Made by a program: the position numbers and the translations under genes
Notes under the pieces: generated by a model
Told to the model about the DNA's origin: nothing
Databases searched by the model: none
Seen by the model: the letters and a program-made list of their open reading frames with translations, nothing else
Source: Hyphomicrobium sp. LHD-15
GTDB lineage: Bacteria; Pseudomonadota; Alphaproteobacteria; Rhizobiales; Hyphomicrobiaceae
DNA length: 64,000 bases
NCBI RefSeq assembly: GCF_031157355.1
Contig: NZ_JAVIFT010000002.1
Coordinates: 310,001-374,000 of the forward strand
Direction: 5' to 3'
Part shown: positions 43,106-52,271 of the stretch, one piece after another
Numbering within the stretch: the first letter of the stretch is position 1
Layout: the number at the start of each line of letters is the position of its first letter

Positions 43106-44980
43106 ATGAGCCAGCGCCCCGACGATCAAAAGAACCTTCTCATCGCCGTCATATTGTCGGTGGCGGTGATGCTTGGCTGGCAGTTCTTCTATGCCGGGCC
43201 GGCGATGAAGGCGCAGCAGGAGAAGGCGCAACGCGAGCGGGCGGCCCAACAGGCCGAAGCCGAGAAGGCTGCCGGCGCAGCACCCGCGGCGAATGCTCCC
43301 GCAACCACTCCCGGGGCCCCGGCACTTCCAGGCGCACAGCCGAGCCAGACGTTGTCGGCCGCGCTTTCGGGCACGCGGCCCGAGGTGCTTGCCAAGTCTC
43401 AGCGCGTGCCGATCGAAACGCCGTCGCTCAAGGGCTCGATCTCGCTCAAGGGCGGCCTCGTCGACGACCTCGTGCTCGTCAATTATCACGAGACGGTCGA
43501 TCCCAAGAGCCCGAATGTCGTTCTGTTCTCGCCGCTCGGCGCGCCGAACGCCTATTTCGCGGAGTTCGGCTGGCAGGCCGCGGCCCGCTCGCAGGCACCC
43601 GTTCCCGATAGCGAAACTATCTGGCAGGCGGGTGCCAATGCGAAGCTCACGCCTTCGACGCCGGTCACATTGACGTGGGACAACGGGCAGGGGCTCAAAT
43701 TCCTGCGCACGCTCGCGATCGACGAGCACTACATGATCACCGTCACCGACGAGGTTCAGAACACGACGTCGGGCGACATCGTTCTCACACCCTACGGCCG
43801 CCTTTACCGGTTCGGCCTGCCGCATACCTCCGGCTACGCGGTGCTGCACGAAGGTTTGATCGGCGTGCCGGGCGATGCCGGCCTGCAGGAAATTGCCTAC
43901 TCGAAAGTACTCGAGGATGGCGGCGCCAAGACGTTCGACGGCAAGACCGGCGGCTGGCTCGGCATCACCGACAAGTACTGGGCGGCGGCGCTTATTCCCG
44001 ATCAGAAAGCCACCTACGCCGCAAACTTCCGCGGGCAGCCGAAGCGCGGCAATTCTCCAGACATGTTCTGGACCGACTACAGCGTCAGCGGCCTTGTCGT
44101 GCCGGCCGGTTCCGATGTGAAGTCGGAAGCGCGCCTCTATGCCGGCGCTAAGCAGGTCAAGCTCATCGAGGATTACGAGGCGAAGCTCGGCATCACGAAA
44201 TTCGAGCTGATGATCGACTGGGGCTGGTTCTACTTCATCACCAAGCCGCTCTATTACCTGCTCGATTGGCTCTACGGCATTCTCGGCAACTTCGGCCTCG
44301 CCATTCTGGCCGTGACGGTCATCGTCAAGGCGCTGTTCTTCCCGCTCGCCAACAAGAGCTACGAGAGCATGGCCAAGATGAAGAAGCTGCAGCCGCAAAT
44401 GGAGCAGCTGCGCGAGCGCTACAAGGACGACAAGGCCAAGCAGCAGCAGGAGCTGATGGCGCTCTACCAGAAGGAAAAGATCAATCCTCTGGCGGGCTGC
44501 TTGCCGATCCTGGTGCAGATCCCGGTGTTCTTCGCGCTCTACAAGGTGCTGTTCGTCTCGATCGACATGCGGCACGCGCCGTTCTTCGGATGGATCCGCG
44601 ATCTCTCGGCGGCGGATCCGACGTCGATCTTCAATCTGTTCGGCCTGCTGCCGTATGCGGTGCCGGAGTTCCTGCACATCGGTGTCTGGCCGATCATCAT
44701 GGGTCTCACGATGTGGGTCCAGATGCAGCTCAACCCGCCGCAGCCGGATCCGATCCAGCAGCAGATCTTCTCGTACATGCCGATCCTGTTCACGTTCCTG
44801 CTCGCGGCGTTCCCGGCAGGCCTCGTGATCTACTGGGCGTGGAACAACATCCTGTCGATCGCGCAGCAGTGGTACATCTCTGTCAAGCAGGGCGCGGAGA
44901 TCCATCTCGTGGACAATTTGAAGCGAACGTTTGCGCCCATAGGGCGATTGTTCGGCCGAAAAACCGAATCCAAGGGATAG
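43106..44980 (+). CDS. yidC: Membrane protein insertase YidC
   Basis: A 624-residue YidC. The first helix (about residues 10-30, LLIAVILSVAVMLGWQFFY) is followed by a Pro/Ala-rich linker, the periplasmic beta-supersandwich P1 domain (about 80-350) and five conserved core helices from about residue 370, including GWFYFITKPLYYLLDWL and LPILVQIPVFFALYKVL. It inserts and folds inner-membrane proteins, alone or with SecYEG. GAGG precedes the ATG. It is in the rnpA-yidC-engB cluster. Confidence 0.97.
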   Translation: MSQRPDDQKNLLIAVILSVAVMLGWQFFYAGPAMKAQQEKAQRERAAQQAEAEKAAGAAPAANAPATTPGAPALPGAQPSQTLSAALSGTRPEVLAKSQRVPIETPSLKGSISLKGGLVDDLVLVNYHETVDPKSPNVVLFSPLGAPNAYFAEFGWQAAARSQAPVPDSETIWQAGANAKLTPSTPVTLTWDNGQGLKFLRTLAIDEHYMITVTDEVQNTTSGDIVLTPYGRLYRFGLPHTSGYAVLHEGLIGVPGDAGLQEIAYSKVLEDGGAKTFDGKTGGWLGITDKYWAAALIPDQKATYAANFRGQPKRGNSPDMFWTDYSVSGLVVPAGSDVKSEARLYAGAKQVKLIEDYEAKLGITKFELMIDWGWFYFITKPLYYLLDWLYGILGNFGLAILAVTVIVKALFFPLANKSYESMAKMKKLQPQMEQLRERYKDDKAKQQQELMALYQKEKINPLAGCLPILVQIPVFFALYKVLFVSIDMRHAPFFGWIRDLSAADPTSIFNLFGLLPYAVPEFLHIGVWPIIMGLTMWVQMQLNPPQPDPIQQQIFSYMPILFTFLLAAFPAGLVIYWAWNNILSIAQQWYISVKQGAEIHLVDNLKRTFAPIGRLFGRKTESKG

Positions 44981-44986
44981 CTCGGG

Positions 44987-45634
44987 ATGAAGGACGCGGG
45001 GCTCTTCACGCCCGAGGATATCGAGGCTGGAGAGCGTCTCGTTCAAACGCCGTGGCAATTCGTCAAAGGCGTGGTGGCGCTCGACGGCTTGCCCGACGAC
45101 GGCTGGCTGGAGGTTGCCTTCGCCGGTCGGTCGAACGTGGGCAAGTCGAGCCTCATCAATGCGACGGTGCGTAAGCAGGGACTGGCGCGGACCTCCAATA
45201 CCCCGGGGCGCACGCAGGAGCTGAACTTCTTCATTCCTCAGGAAGCGCCGCTCTATCTCGTGGATATGCCTGGCTACGGCTATGCCAAGGCGCCGAAGGA
45301 AAAGGTCGCGACGTGGACGGCGCTCATCCGCGCCTATCTCAGCGGCCGGCCGACGTTGCGGCGCGTGTTTCTCCTGGTCGACAGCCGGCACGGCATCAAG
45401 CCGCCGGATCGCGAGATCATGGAGATGCTCGATGCGACTGCGGTTCCCTATCAGGTCATTCTGACCAAGGGCGACAAGATCAAGCCGCATGAACTCGATG
45501 CGGTGAAGGCTGCGACGGAGAAGGAGCTTTCCTCCCATCCGGCCGCCTTTCCGTTCGTGCTTGCTACCTCTTCGGAGAAGGGCTGGGGGCTCGAGGAGCT
45601 GCGCGCGACGATGGCCGCGATTCTGCGCGACTAG
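44987..45634 (+). CDS. engB: Ribosome biogenesis GTP-binding protein EngB/YihA
   Basis: A 215-residue TrmE-Era-EngA-family GTPase. G-motifs are G1 GRSNVGKSS (about residue 48), the switch region [11 protein letters not shown]3 [11 protein letters not shown] and G4 TKGDK, ending with a short C-terminal domain. It is needed for large-subunit ribosome assembly. It starts six bases after yidC and probably shares its transcript. In many relatives argB follows; here two reverse-strand genes lie between. Confidence 0.96.
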   Translation: MKDAGLFTPEDIEAGERLVQTPWQFVKGVVALDGLPDDGWLEVAFAGRSNVGKSSLINATVRKQGLARTSNTPGRTQELNFFIPQEAPLYLVDMPGYGYAKAPKEKVATWTALIRAYLSGRPTLRRVFLLVDSRHGIKPPDREIMEMLDATAVPYQVILTKGDKIKPHELDAVKAATEKELSSHPAAFPFVLATSSEKGWGLEELRATMAAILRD

Positions 45635-45639
45635 GCCGT

Positions 45640-46137
45640 CTAGAGTTCCAGCGCGGCGCGCCAGAGCGCGATCTTGCGCGCGAGGCTCATGCCGGCGTGA
45701 GCTGGGCTCGTCGATGGCAGCTGCGCGAAGCGCACTTCGCCCGGACAATGCGGGGCCGCGTATTTCCGGAAGCACGCTGCTGCCTTGCCGCCGTTGAGGC
45801 CGATCACCGCGATGCCGCGATGGGCGGCGAAGAAACCTGCGAAATCGTTCGGGTGTTCTTCGGTGATGTCGGAGTCGAGGCTGCCCGGGCGAATGCAGCT
45901 TTGCAGAACATCCCAGACGGCAATGTCGCGGTCGTTCAGGAGGCGCGTGCGGGTTTCGTACGGCTTGTCGGGGCCTGCACCTGCCAGCTCGCCCATGATG
46001 GGCCAGAACGCGTTGCGCGGATGGGCGTAGTACTGACCCGCCGCGAGTGAAGCCGCGCCGGGCATGCTGCCCAGGATCAGGATACGCGCCTTGGGTGTCG
46101 CTATCGGCGCAAAGCTCTGTACCGGCACCAGCTTCAT
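45640..46137 (-). CDS. DNA-deoxyinosine / uracil-DNA glycosylase family protein
   Basis: A 165-residue member of the Mug/TDG-like uracil-DNA glycosylase superfamily, closest to deoxyinosine glycosylases. Conserved segments are ILILGSMPGAASLAAGQYYA, HPRNAFWPIM and VIGLNGGKAAACFRKY, with the substrate-loop QLPSTSPAHAGMS. It removes deaminated bases during base-excision repair. It is convergent with engB (5 bp apart) and 38 bp from the Clp-N gene, on the same strand as that gene. Confidence 0.88.
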   Translation of the reverse strand: MKLVPVQSFAPIATPKARILILGSMPGAASLAAGQYYAHPRNAFWPIMGELAGAGPDKPYETRTRLLNDRDIAVWDVLQSCIRPGSLDSDITEEHPNDFAGFFAAHRGIAVIGLNGGKAAACFRKYAAPHCPGEVRFAQLPSTSPAHAGMSLARKIALWRAALEL

Positions 46138-46175
46138 GCGCGTCCGCGTTGCTTTCGTTGCCTGGCGGATCGCGC

Positions 46176-47885
46176 TCAAATGCCGAGGTACTTGGCGGCA
46201 AGCAGCCGCAGGATCAAGAAGCCGGTCTCGCCGAATTTGGCCAAGAGGCCGCCGACGACGGCAGCGAGGATCCAGCCCGTCCATTTGCCGAGCGTCCGCG
46301 CGTAGTTGACGGCGACCTTCACGTCGACGAGCTGATCGGGCAGCGCGGTTTCGGCCGTCATGCCATCGGAACCGACGGTGCGCGCGGAGACGATGAGCTG
46401 AAGCTGTCGGCGCCCGCGCGTGCGCGGGGTGACGGTCCAGCGCCAGCTTGCGAAATCGTCGCTGCCGAGACCCAGCACGTTCTCGATCCACTGCGTCTCG
46501 GGCGAGCGGTTCTCGACCGAGAAGCCGCCATCCGGCGCGCGCAGGCGGACCGACATGGCCTTGGTGACAACGACCTCGTGGCGGAACGCGGCACCGCCAC
46601 CCTGAAGACCTTCGGCGAGCGCTTTGACGTCGGCACGGGCGATGCGGGCTTCGACGACGACCGGAATGCCGACGCGCATGCGACGCGGGATGTTCTCGAC
46701 CAGCTGGCCGGCCTCAATGAGAGGCCAGGAGCCGACGAAGGGCCCGGAGCCTGCGCGGCGACGTTCCGCTGCTGGGGATGGCCCAGTTCGCGGGACGTCC
46801 TGCGGGGCAGATGGGCGGCCGCGCGCGCCGCCGAAGCGTGCGCTTGCCGGGATTTGGGCAGGTGCAGGTGGCGCCTCCGGCTCGGGCACATTCGGGTAAG
46901 GGCCTGGTGGCGGGATCGGCGCCTCCCAGTCTCCTTCGTCGAGGGTTTCGGAGGCTCCGGCGCGCTTGCGGATGTGGTCGGGGATGTCGCTATCGTGGCC
47001 GGCGCCGGGGCGCTCGCTGCCGAACGACGGCAGCTCCGGTTCATAGTCGTGAGCCGACGGCGCAGGCGCGGGCATCGGCGCAGGAGCCGCGACAGGGCGT
47101 GTCGGCGGACCACCGAGGTCGGGATAATTTGCGCGAGGAAGCGGTGCCGGAGGGGCCGGTTGCTGAACAGGAGCGGGGTGCGGTGCTGGTGCGGGCTCCA
47201 AGGCGGGCCCGGGCGGAGAGCGGCTCTGCAGGCGCTCACGCGCGGAGGCCAGAATTTCCTCGGTCGTCGCGGGTGTGGCGGGTGCGTTGTTGGGCGTGGC
47301 CGGCCGGGTCAGATCCGGTTTGGGCGGCTCGCCGAAATCAACAGGTGGCTGGTGGTGGTGCGACGGCTGAGGTTGCGGTTGCGGCGATGGCGCAGGAGCT
47401 TGGGCGGGCGTCGGCGCGGGTTGGGGCGTCGCGCGCTGAAGGGCGCGGATTGCCTCCTCGAACGTCAGGCCCTGTACGCGCAGAAGATTGGCGGCTGTGC
47501 TCTTGCCGTCTCCGACGATGGCAGCGAGCACGATGGCGCCGTTGATCTCGCGGCGGCGGCCCTGGCGCGCGGCTGCGGCGGCGGCTTCGAGGATGCGTCT
47601 CAGATCCGCCGAGATAGCGATCGGCTGGCCGCTCGTCGGCTCGATGCGGTCGTCGGAGCGGCCGAGGTAATCGGACACCTCGGCCGTCAGGCGGGTCAGA
47701 TCGACGCTCGAGGATTTGAGGACGACGGTGGCTTCCGGGTCCTCGGCGAGGGCCAACAGCAAATGTTCGAGCGTCACTTCGCGGTGCGACTGAGCGGTTG
47801 CGTAGTCGGCGGCGCGCGTCAACGTCGCCGTCAGGTACGGCGACATGGGAATTCTACCGAGATCGTCGACGATCATGGTCGTCAT
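46176..47885 (-). CDS. Clp-N domain protein with Pro-rich linker and C-terminal membrane anchor
   Basis: A 569-residue protein. Residues about 14-160 form a Clp R/N-type double repeat (LTRAADYATAQSHREVTLEH, then GREINGAIVLAAIVGD-like second half). Residues about 165-385 are strongly Pro/Ala-rich (PAPTPAQAPAPSPQP). Residues about 388-525 form a folded domain with MRVGIPVVVEARIARADVKA and TVTPRTRGRRQLQLIVSART. A hydrophobic helix (about 535-555, GWILAAVVGGLLAKFG) is near the end. There is no AAA+ ATPase domain. Clp-N modules recognise substrates or adaptors in ClpA/C/B. AGGAAG precedes the ATG. The gene lies between engB and argB. Function unknown. Confidence 0.75.
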   Translation of the reverse strand: MTTMIVDDLGRIPMSPYLTATLTRAADYATAQSHREVTLEHLLLALAEDPEATVVLKSSSVDLTRLTAEVSDYLGRSDDRIEPTSGQPIAISADLRRILEAAAAAARQGRRREINGAIVLAAIVGDGKSTAANLLRVQGLTFEEAIRALQRATPQPAPTPAQAPAPSPQPQPQPSHHHQPPVDFGEPPKPDLTRPATPNNAPATPATTEEILASARERLQSRSPPGPALEPAPAPHPAPVQQPAPPAPLPRANYPDLGGPPTRPVAAPAPMPAPAPSAHDYEPELPSFGSERPGAGHDSDIPDHIRKRAGASETLDEGDWEAPIPPPGPYPNVPEPEAPPAPAQIPASARFGGARGRPSAPQDVPRTGPSPAAERRRAGSGPFVGSWPLIEAGQLVENIPRRMRVGIPVVVEARIARADVKALAEGLQGGGAAFRHEVVVTKAMSVRLRAPDGGFSVENRSPETQWIENVLGLGSDDFASWRWTVTPRTRGRRQLQLIVSARTVGSDGMTAETALPDQLVDVKVAVNYARTLGKWTGWILAAVVGGLLAKFGETGFLILRLLAAKYLGI

Positions 47886-48173
47886 TCAGGCTTCCTCTCG
47901 GGGGATGGCCCCCCAGCCGATGGCGCGGCGCTGAGGCCCGATCTTTCCGGGCCGAGCCGCTCGAGCGCCTCTCGGGGCGAATCTATCATGCAGGATATGA
48001 CGTTATGATGCGAATGCGGGCAAGGTTGGACCTCAACGCCCGATAACTCAACGCGTAATCTTGGCGCGCGAATGTGTGGGAATTCCGTTGAGGCGGGCCC
48101 TCCACAGGTTATATGTGCTCGCCGTGGCGGCATGGTGGCCGAGCCGCCCGCCGCCTAGGGCGATTTGCGTCTT

Positions 48174-48201
48174 TTGACCAAATGCTCCGGCATCATAGAT
48201 A
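48174..48201 (+). promoter_or_regulatory. Candidate promoter for argB
   Basis: TTGACC (48174-48179) and TAGATA (48196-48201) are spaced by 16 bases, 62 bp upstream of argB. The rest of the 377-bp gap from 47886 shows no gene or repeat. Confidence 0.45.
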
Positions 48202-48262
48202 TCTCGGCCGATTGTGGTTGTTGGCAGGCAAAACGCTTTAGCGGCAGGGGTCCAGAGGGACG

Positions 48263-49234
48263 ATGGCGAAGGTGACCGATACTCCGGGTGCGACGCATTC
48301 TCCGGCAGCAAACCAGGGCAGCTTCAATCCGAAAGAGATTTCGGCGCATGTCCAGGCGCGTATTCTGGCGGAAGCGCTGCCCAATATGCTGCGCTACGAC
48401 GAGCAGACCGTCGTCGTCAAATTCGGCGGCCATGCGATGGGTGACCAGGCGCTGTCGGATGCGTTCGCCAAGGATATCGTCTATCTCAAGCAATCGGGCG
48501 TGAACCCCATCGTCGTGCACGGCGGCGGTCCGCAGATCGCGACCATGCTGAAGAAGCTCGATATCACCTCCGAGTTCGTGCATGGCCTCCGGGTGACCGA
48601 CAAGCCGACGGTCGAGGTCGTCGAGATGGTGCTGGCCGGGCGCATCAACAAGGATATCGTCTCCGCGATCAACAAACAGGGCGGCAAGGCCGTCGGCATC
48701 TGCGGCAAGGATGCCAACCTGATGATCGCGCGCAAGATTACGCAGATGGCCGATCCGGCGAGCAGCGAGATGAAGGATGTCGACATCGGCTTCGTCGGCG
48801 ATCCCTTGCACGTCAATCCGCATATCGTCGACGTGATCTCGAAGTCCGATCTCATTCCGGTCATCGCGCCGATCGGCATTTCTCCCGCGGGCGAGACGCT
48901 CAACATCAATGCCGACACCTTCGCTTCGGCGCTTGCAGCGCGCATGCAGGCCAAGCGTCTTCTGCTGCTGACGGATGTCGAGGGCGTGCTCGACAAGGAA
49001 GGCAATCTGATCGCCGATCTCACGATCGCAGAAGCCCAGGAGCTGATCCGTAACGGTACCATTACCGGCGGCATGATCCCCAAGATCGAGGGCTGCATCG
49101 AGGTCGTGGAAGCGGGCGTCGAGGCCGTCGTCATCATCAACGGCAAGGTTCCACACAGCGTGCTGCTCGAGCTTCTGACCGATCACGGCGCGGGAACGCT
49201 CGTCGGGCGGCGCAAGCCGAAAGCGAAGACCTGA
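48263..49234 (+). CDS. argB: Acetylglutamate kinase
   Basis: A 323-residue amino-acid kinase of the long alphaproteobacterial ArgB type. The nucleotide and substrate loops are [43 protein letters not shown]-like and GICGKDANL, with [13 protein letters not shown] and [11 protein letters not shown] near the end. It phosphorylates N-acetylglutamate, the committed step of arginine synthesis. Arginine feedback is likely in this class but not shown here. It is followed one base later by the HAD gene. Confidence 0.97.
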   Translation: MAKVTDTPGATHSPAANQGSFNPKEISAHVQARILAEALPNMLRYDEQTVVVKFGGHAMGDQALSDAFAKDIVYLKQSGVNPIVVHGGGPQIATMLKKLDITSEFVHGLRVTDKPTVEVVEMVLAGRINKDIVSAINKQGGKAVGICGKDANLMIARKITQMADPASSEMKDVDIGFVGDPLHVNPHIVDVISKSDLIPVIAPIGISPAGETLNINADTFASALAARMQAKRLLLLTDVEGVLDKEGNLIADLTIAEAQELIRNGTITGGMIPKIEGCIEVVEAGVEAVVIINGKVPHSVLLELLTDHGAGTLVGRRKPKAKT

Positions 49235-49235
49235 G

Positions 49236-49994
49236 ATGGGTGCGGCGGAGCTTAAAGTCCTGATGCCGAGGCTGGGGGCGGAGCCCCGCGGCTTCGCGCA
49301 CACCGCCACCTGGATCTTCGACCTCGACAACACGCTCTATCCGGCGGAATGCAATCTGTTCGCGCAGGTGGATCACCGGATGGGTGAGTTCATCGCGCAT
49401 TATCTCGGCGTGCCCTACGCACATGCCCGGCATCTGCAGAAGGCCTACTATCGCCAGTTCGGCACGACGCTCGCCGGGCTGATGACTATTCACAAGCTCG
49501 ATCCGACGGAGTTCCTCGCCTACGTGCACGACATCGATCTCTCGGTGGTGCCGCAGTCGCCGGCGCTCAGGGCGCAGATCGAAGCTCTGCCGGGGCGGCG
49601 GCTCATTTTCACGAACGGCTCCGAACGCCATGCGGAGCGGGTGGCCGAGAAGCTCGGCGTGCTCGATCTGTTCGAAGGTATCTGCGATATCGCAGCGTGC
49701 GGTTATGTGCCGAAGCCCGAGGCCGAGGCGTTCGACCGCATGATCCGACGGCATGGAATCCGGGCGGGCGAGGCGGCGATGTTCGAGGACATGCCGATGA
49801 ATCTCGTGGCGCCGCACGATCTCGGCATGACGACTGTGCTCGTGCATTCGAGCTATGTCGATCACCCGGTGCAGGAAAAAATGAAGGCGTGGACCGAGCT
49901 GCCGGACCACATCCATCACATGACGCTGGATCTGACGGGGTTCCTGAAGGGGGCAACGGGCAGCAGGCAACCGGCAGGCGAAAGCGATCGGTAA
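49236..49994 (+). CDS. Pyrimidine 5'-nucleotidase-like HAD phosphatase
   Basis: A 252-residue HAD-superfamily hydrolase of the SDT1/pyrimidine-nucleotidase group. Motif I is WIFDLDNTLYP (Asp nucleophile near residue 30), motif II FTNGS (about 126), motif III Lys in YVPKPEAEAF and motif IV EDMPMNL. An alpha-helical cap lies between motifs I and II. It probably removes phosphate from nucleotides. It is translationally coupled to argB (the ATG begins two bases after the stop), an arrangement found in related genomes. Confidence 0.9.
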   Translation: MGAAELKVLMPRLGAEPRGFAHTATWIFDLDNTLYPAECNLFAQVDHRMGEFIAHYLGVPYAHARHLQKAYYRQFGTTLAGLMTIHKLDPTEFLAYVHDIDLSVVPQSPALRAQIEALPGRRLIFTNGSERHAERVAEKLGVLDLFEGICDIAACGYVPKPEAEAFDRMIRRHGIRAGEAAMFEDMPMNLVAPHDLGMTTVLVHSSYVDHPVQEKMKAWTELPDHIHHMTLDLTGFLKGATGSRQPAGESDR

Positions 49995-49996
49995 GG

Positions 49997-50455
49997 TCAG
50001 CCCTGCTTTTCCCAGCGGCCGTTTTCCGATTGGCGCCAGTAGGTCACGGCGCATCCGGCGGCGCGGGCTTCTTTCCATTGCGTGCGGGCGCGTGCGGTCG
50101 CTTCCGAATCCTGTCCGTCGAAGATGCAGACGATGCGCACGAACTCGTTGAAGCCCGTCATCTCAGCTCCATCCACCAGAAAGCGCACGCCGGCGCCGTT
50201 CGGGGTTTCGTTGCTGGTCGTGAGATAGATCGGCTGGCGGGAGGGATCTCCGTCGCGCGCGGTGCCGTGAGGCAGGAAGCTTGCGTCCGAGTAGGTCCAG
50301 AGCGCGAGATCGAGCGCTTCCAGGCGTTCGGCACTTCCGGATTGGACGACGGCACGCCAGCCGCGCTCGAGTGTGCGCTCGAGCAACGAGGGCAGCACGC
50401 GTTCGAGAGGCGCGCGCTCAAGGTGATAGAAAAGAACTTCCGCCGCTTCCGCCAT
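49997..50455 (-). CDS. holC: DNA polymerase III subunit chi
   Basis: A 152-residue HolC/chi subunit: VLFYHLERAPLERVLPSLLE, ERGWRAVVQSGSAERLEAL, LDLALWTYSDASFLPHG and QPIYLTTSNETPNGAGVRFL are the conserved blocks. Chi links the clamp loader to SSB on the lagging strand. It is convergent with the HAD gene by two bases. The 298-bp gap upstream to der shows no other convincing gene. Confidence 0.93.
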   Translation of the reverse strand: MAEAAEVLFYHLERAPLERVLPSLLERTLERGWRAVVQSGSAERLEALDLALWTYSDASFLPHGTARDGDPSRQPIYLTTSNETPNGAGVRFLVDGAEMTGFNEFVRIVCIFDGQDSEATARARTQWKEARAAGCAVTYWRQSENGRWEKQG

Positions 50456-50753
50456 TACGCCCTTAAGTGTCCGTTCGGGTGTCGGTGAACGAAGCTAACT
50501 CTAATTTATCGAAACTTGCGATCGGAAAGCCTCAGGCGGCCTATTCCCGTGCAATCCGACACTTATCAAAAATGGGGCCTTGATGTTGGGGGCCGCGTCC
50601 CCTATCTGTCTCCGTCCGGTGCGGCGCCATCTAGGGTGACGCCCGTGCGGGCGGTGAGGCTCGGCAGCATCTTCGGGTTCGCTGCCTTGCCCCCGCCCGC
50701 TGCGCTTCTAAACCTCTTCTTCAATTGTGCATCGCGCGGACGATTTGATGCCG

Positions 50754-52136
50754 CTATCGACGCCGCTTCGGCGCGAACGGGTTGTCGCCGCCGCGCAGGT
50801 TCAAGCGAATCGGCACGCCCGGCAGATCGAAGGTCTCGCGCAGGCTGTTGGTCAGGTAGCGCTGATAGGTTTTCGGCAGTGCGTCAGGCCGCGTGCAGAA
50901 GGCAACGAAAGTGGGCGGACGCGTCGACGGCTGCGTGATGTAGCGAATCTTGAGCCGGCGTCCCGAGGGAGCGGGCGGCGCGTGGCGCGCGAGCGCTTCT
51001 CCGAGCCAGCGGTTGAGCTGCGGGGTTGAGACACGGCGGTTCCAGACTTCCGCAGCCTTCACGACGGCGCGCAGCAGTTTATCGAGGCCCTTTTCGCTCG
51101 CGGCCGAAAGCGGGATGACAGCAACGCCTGGAACCTGCGCCAGGCCTTCGCCGATCTTGTCGAATAGCCCGTTCAAGACCTTCTGCTTGTCTTCGATCAG
51201 ATCCCACTTGTTGACGGCGATCACCAGTGCGCGACCTTCCTCGGTCGCGAGCTCGCCGATGGTGAGATCCTGGTGCTCGAGGCCGCGGTCCGCATCGATC
51301 AGCAACACCACGACTTCCGCGAAGCGGATGGCGCGCACGGTATCGCTGGTGGAAAGCTTCTCGGCGAGATCCGTCACCTTCGCCTTGCGGCGAAGCCCTG
51401 CCGTGTCGAACAGCTTGATGGTTTGACCGTTCCAGGTGATGTCGCTCGACACCGTATCGCGCGTCAGGCCGGGCTCAGGGCCGGTGATCATGCGGTCTTC
51501 GCCGAGCAGCGCGTTCACGAGGGTCGATTTTCCGGCGTTGGGGCGGCCGACGATGGCAACGCGCAACGGCTTCTTTGGCGCGTCCGCCTCATCTTCGGCG
51601 TCGCTGTCGCCATCCTCGCGCTTCTTCCTCGGCTTGGGCTTCATGCCGAGAGCGGCAAGCGCGTCGCGTTCCAGGTCTCCGAGGCCGAGCCCATGCTCCG
51701 CCGAGATTGCGACCGGCTCGCCGAGGCCGAGCTTGAACGCCTCATAGAAGCCTTCGTCCGAGGTGCGCCCTTCGCACTTGTTGGCAATCAGCACGACGGG
51801 ACGGCCGGACGCGCGCACCGTGCGGGCGAAGGTTTCGTCGGTGGCGGTGACGCCGTCGCGCGCGTCGATCACGAACAGGACGAGATCGGCCAGCGAAATG
51901 GCGGCTTCGGTCTGCTGGCGCATGCGATCGGCGATGGAGCCGCGGCTCGCGACTTCAAGGCCGGCGGTGTCGATGATCGTGATGGGGTGGCCGCCGAGCT
52001 CGGCGTCGCCTTCCTTGCGGTCGCGCGTGAGGCCCGGAAGATCGGAGACGAGTGCGTCTCGCGTGCCGGTCAAGCGATTGAACAGGGTCGACTTGCCGAC
52101 GTTGGGCCGGCCGACGATGGCGATCTTGGGGATCAT
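50754..52136 (-). CDS. der: Ribosome-associated GTPase Der (EngA)
   Basis: A 460-residue double-GTPase. The first G domain has GRPNVGKST (about residue 8), [14 protein letters not shown] and NKCEG; the second has [23 protein letters not shown] and NKWDL, followed by the KH-like C-terminal domain. It is required for 50S subunit maturation. An in-frame TTG at 52160 would extend it by eight residues; the ATG at 52136 fits the family. It ends in a basic tail. In relatives it follows bamB; here a kinase and protease gene intervene. Confidence 0.96.
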   Translation of the reverse strand: MIPKIAIVGRPNVGKSTLFNRLTGTRDALVSDLPGLTRDRKEGDAELGGHPITIIDTAGLEVASRGSIADRMRQQTEAAISLADLVLFVIDARDGVTATDETFARTVRASGRPVVLIANKCEGRTSDEGFYEAFKLGLGEPVAISAEHGLGLGDLERDALAALGMKPKPRKKREDGDSDAEDEADAPKKPLRVAIVGRPNAGKSTLVNALLGEDRMITGPEPGLTRDTVSSDITWNGQTIKLFDTAGLRRKAKVTDLAEKLSTSDTVRAIRFAEVVVLLIDADRGLEHQDLTIGELATEEGRALVIAVNKWDLIEDKQKVLNGLFDKIGEGLAQVPGVAVIPLSAASEKGLDKLLRAVVKAAEVWNRRVSTPQLNRWLGEALARHAPPAPSGRRLKIRYITQPSTRPPTFVAFCTRPDALPKTYQRYLTNSLRETFDLPGVPIRLNLRGGDNPFAPKRRR

Positions 52137-52271
52137 GATTTGGGGCGTTTCCGCTTTCAACTAATCAGGCTCTATGGCCTGAAACCGCGGGAAATGCAAA
52201 GCGTCGATGCGCGCACGCGGCAATCGGAGCCGAATGCTCCTTTCGGATGGTAAACGGCGTGTTCGGTGCCG

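Noticed and set aside
43019-46201. A 1060-codon open frame on the minus strand across yidC and engB.
   Set aside because: It is antisense to two unmistakable genes, is rich in Arg, His and Asp as GC-rich shadow frames are, has no recognisable domain and no ribosome site.
46047-48008. A 653-codon plus-strand frame opposite the Clp-N gene.
   Set aside because: It is the reverse of the Pro-rich coding region and the translation is Arg/Gly-rich low complexity.
50516-50938. A plus-strand frame between holC and der.
   Set aside because: It overlaps the 3' end of der, has an Arg/Ala-rich translation and no ribosome site.
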